NCBI GenBank assembly: GCA_905250025.1 | Contig: CAJNOJ010000003.1 | Span: forward strand, 1,219,032-1,283,031 | Direction of reading: 5' to 3' | DNA length: 64,000 nt | Origin: Adineta ricciae | Lineage: Eukaryota; Rotifera; Eurotatoria; Adinetida; Adinetidae | Shown: positions 62,438-64,000 of the stretch, in pieces | Layout: every line of letters begins with the position of its first letter | How positions within the stretch are numbered: the stretch's first letter is position 1 | Made by a program: the position numbers and the translations under genes | Notes under the pieces: generated by a model | Told to the model about the DNA's origin: nothing | The model's database searches: none | The model's input: the letters and a program-made list of their open reading frames with translations, nothing else

Positions 62438-64000
62438 TGTCGAATACGTACACCGAATATCCAAAATGCTGAAAATCAAAGAATATGCAACATTACTGCT
62501 CCACAAGCCTATTAACACAGCCCCATCAAACAAAGATCAAACGCTCCTCCAACGCCTTCAAGACATCGCAGACCAACTATGACAAAACACCAGCTCCAAT
62601 TGTATAGGACAATCTGCGTCGTCTCACGTGTCGACAGCAGATCTCCGGCAACACATCACTCCACAGACTATGACGACAATCTCTAAGACAACCCGATCAT
62701 CTTTCTGTCTCTCCTCGTGAAGACAGTTGACGACTATACGTGACGTACACATCTTCGATATTCGGATTCATCCATTTGGGGCGGGGGGGGGGGGGGGGGG
62801 GGGGGGGGCGGTATTTCCCCTCCGTAATTTTTTTCCTATATATTGGCTTTCTCCCTGGAAATTTTAGGAACATAACTCTTTTTTATCTTTTAGTGAGCGT
62901 AACTATAGTCGTATACAAATAAAGTTGCTGTACTCACTATTACAATATAGTTTCTTTTATAAACGTTGAGAGAACTGCTTGCTGCATCACCCGTCAATAA
63001 TTCCTAGTAATGTGTGTTATCTCTTCGTCCAATGTTCTCTTTGCATTCAAACTCTTTTCTCTTTAGATTCGCACTCTTTTCGCTCTGAATTTAAACCTTT
63101 TTCTTTTAGGATTGACATAGCTGTTTTTATATGACTAAAAGAATTACTCTTTTGTTAATTGGAAACAGTGCGTACTATTAGGGAGGTAAAGTGGGTGGTT
63201 GTCTCCCAAAAGTTTTTCTTGGATTCTTGCTTTCTCTCTAAAAACTTACATTACCTATGAGACAGGAAGAGAAAATCGGAACAAGAGGGAGAAAGTTAAA
63301 AGAGAAAACGAAAATAACAACGATAATGGACATAGATTAAAAAAAACTGTTCAACGCTTTTATATGTATCCTGGACGAGCAAAAGCTCGTAATATCAAAA
63401 TATTTTTGAAAAAAAGATGATGATAGCAGTAGTAATGAAAAGTAAATGAATATAAATCGATAGACAATACTCTGATATTTTTATGTCATTAATAATTATA
63501 GAGAAAATTACTTATTTTCATCGACTTTTATTTTCTTTAAGTTATTTGTACAATAACTGAAAGAAAACTCTTAGAAATGAGAACGCGATATTTAAAGCTT
63601 TTCATTAAAGGTACATCTGAATACAGAAAAATTAGTATAAAGACTAGTTTCTCCCTAGGTTTGAGAGACTTTCTCCCTGAATTTTTCCCCCGGCTCAGCA
63701 AAATCAAACGAAAGCTATGTCCATTCTACACGCTATATTAACGACAGCGTGAAACAGCACTCTCCACTATTAACGTTAGCGTCGAGAACATAGATCATTC
63801 TTAGGTCGCCCAAATCTGTACGAAAATTGTTATACCGGAATCACGTACAAAACGTTTGGTCGAAAACGAAGAAAAGACGATTATCAACGTATACACCGGC
63901 TCGTTCCTGCACATATACGTCGACGTTCCTTCGAAGATGGCTACCACTGCGCTACCCTCCAACACATCGCGTTCGAACCCAACCAACACTGCAACGTTTC
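62438..64000 (+). mobile_element. Second LINE 3' fragment, interrupted by an insertion
   Basis: 62438-62776 matches the LINE at 60919 onward, and 63720-64000 continues the same sequence as 61472 onward to the window edge. The two halves are separated by 943 bp of unrelated DNA. The left end begins directly after the N at 62437. Confidence 0.85.
62777..63719. mobile_element. 943-bp insertion in the LINE copy with 6-bp target duplication
   Basis: The hexamer TCCATT is present once in the uninterrupted copy but on both sides of this segment (62771-62776 and 63720-63725). The insert starts TGGGGC followed by a long run of about 30 G, and ends with CCCCCGGCTCAGC...GCTATG. It is AT-rich inside, with no convincing frame or clear inverted ends. 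It behaves like an inserted element of unknown class; the G run could partly be a sequencing or assembly artefact. Confidence 0.6.

Noticed and set aside
62778-62810. Telomere-like G-rich repeat
   Set aside because: It is a nearly pure G homopolymer, not a tandem telomeric unit, and it lies inside an insertion.

Overview
The window looks like nuclear DNA of a small invertebrate, most probably a bdelloid rotifer. The evidence is AT-rich sequence, very short GT-AG introns (mostly 45-65 bp), close gene packing on both strands, clear animal orthologues, and an intronless bacterial-type methyltransferase among intron-rich animal genes. The assignment to bdelloids is inference; no ribosomal or mitochondrial marker is present.

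Layout. 1-8.2 kb: a small CFAP97-like gene, a helical-repeat/TIR-like/SAM protein, the exocyst subunit EXOC3 (Sec6) in 8 exons, and a bacterial-type SAM methyltransferase. 8.9-13.1 kb: two HES-type bHLH repressor genes on the minus strand with a partial copy between them. 16.2-19.4 kb: a 12-exon gene resembling vertebrate C12orf56. 19.6-26.8 kb: two KY-type (kyphoscoliosis peptidase-like) transglutaminase-core genes on the minus strand, with a TMEM272-like membrane protein gene between them. 28.0-33.5 kb: a mixed-lineage kinase (SH3-kinase-coiled coil-CRIB) and an ankyrin-SOCS box protein. 33.6-38.0 kb: a 30-exon secreted chitin-binding/EGF protein whose Gln-rich tail is built from 22 consecutive tiny symmetric phase-1 exons. 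38.6-42.8 kb: an OTU protease, a 611-bp non-autonomous DNA transposon, a small CxxCxGxG protein and a GST-fold fusion protein. 43.3-49.6 kb: DDB1 (20 exons) head-to-head with RSPH14 (10 exons). 51.1-54.3 kb: a Tbx2/3-type T-box gene. 54.5-64 kb: a gene-poor end with a decayed kelch gene, a 115-bp tandem array, mariner-like and LINE remnants, an insertion inside a LINE copy, and three of the window's four single-N contig joins.

The genes do not form one pathway. Several themes recur: cilia (RSPH14, CFAP97-like), ubiquitin (DDB1, ASB-like SOCS box, OTU protease), developmental regulators (two HES, T-box, MLK) and extracellular or cortical structure (KY pair, chitin-binding microexon gene). The exon models were built by hand from splice signals and reading-frame continuity; where a family is named, the spliced protein was compared with what is known of that family. 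The most notable feature is the symmetric-microexon cassette gene at 33.6-38.0 kb.
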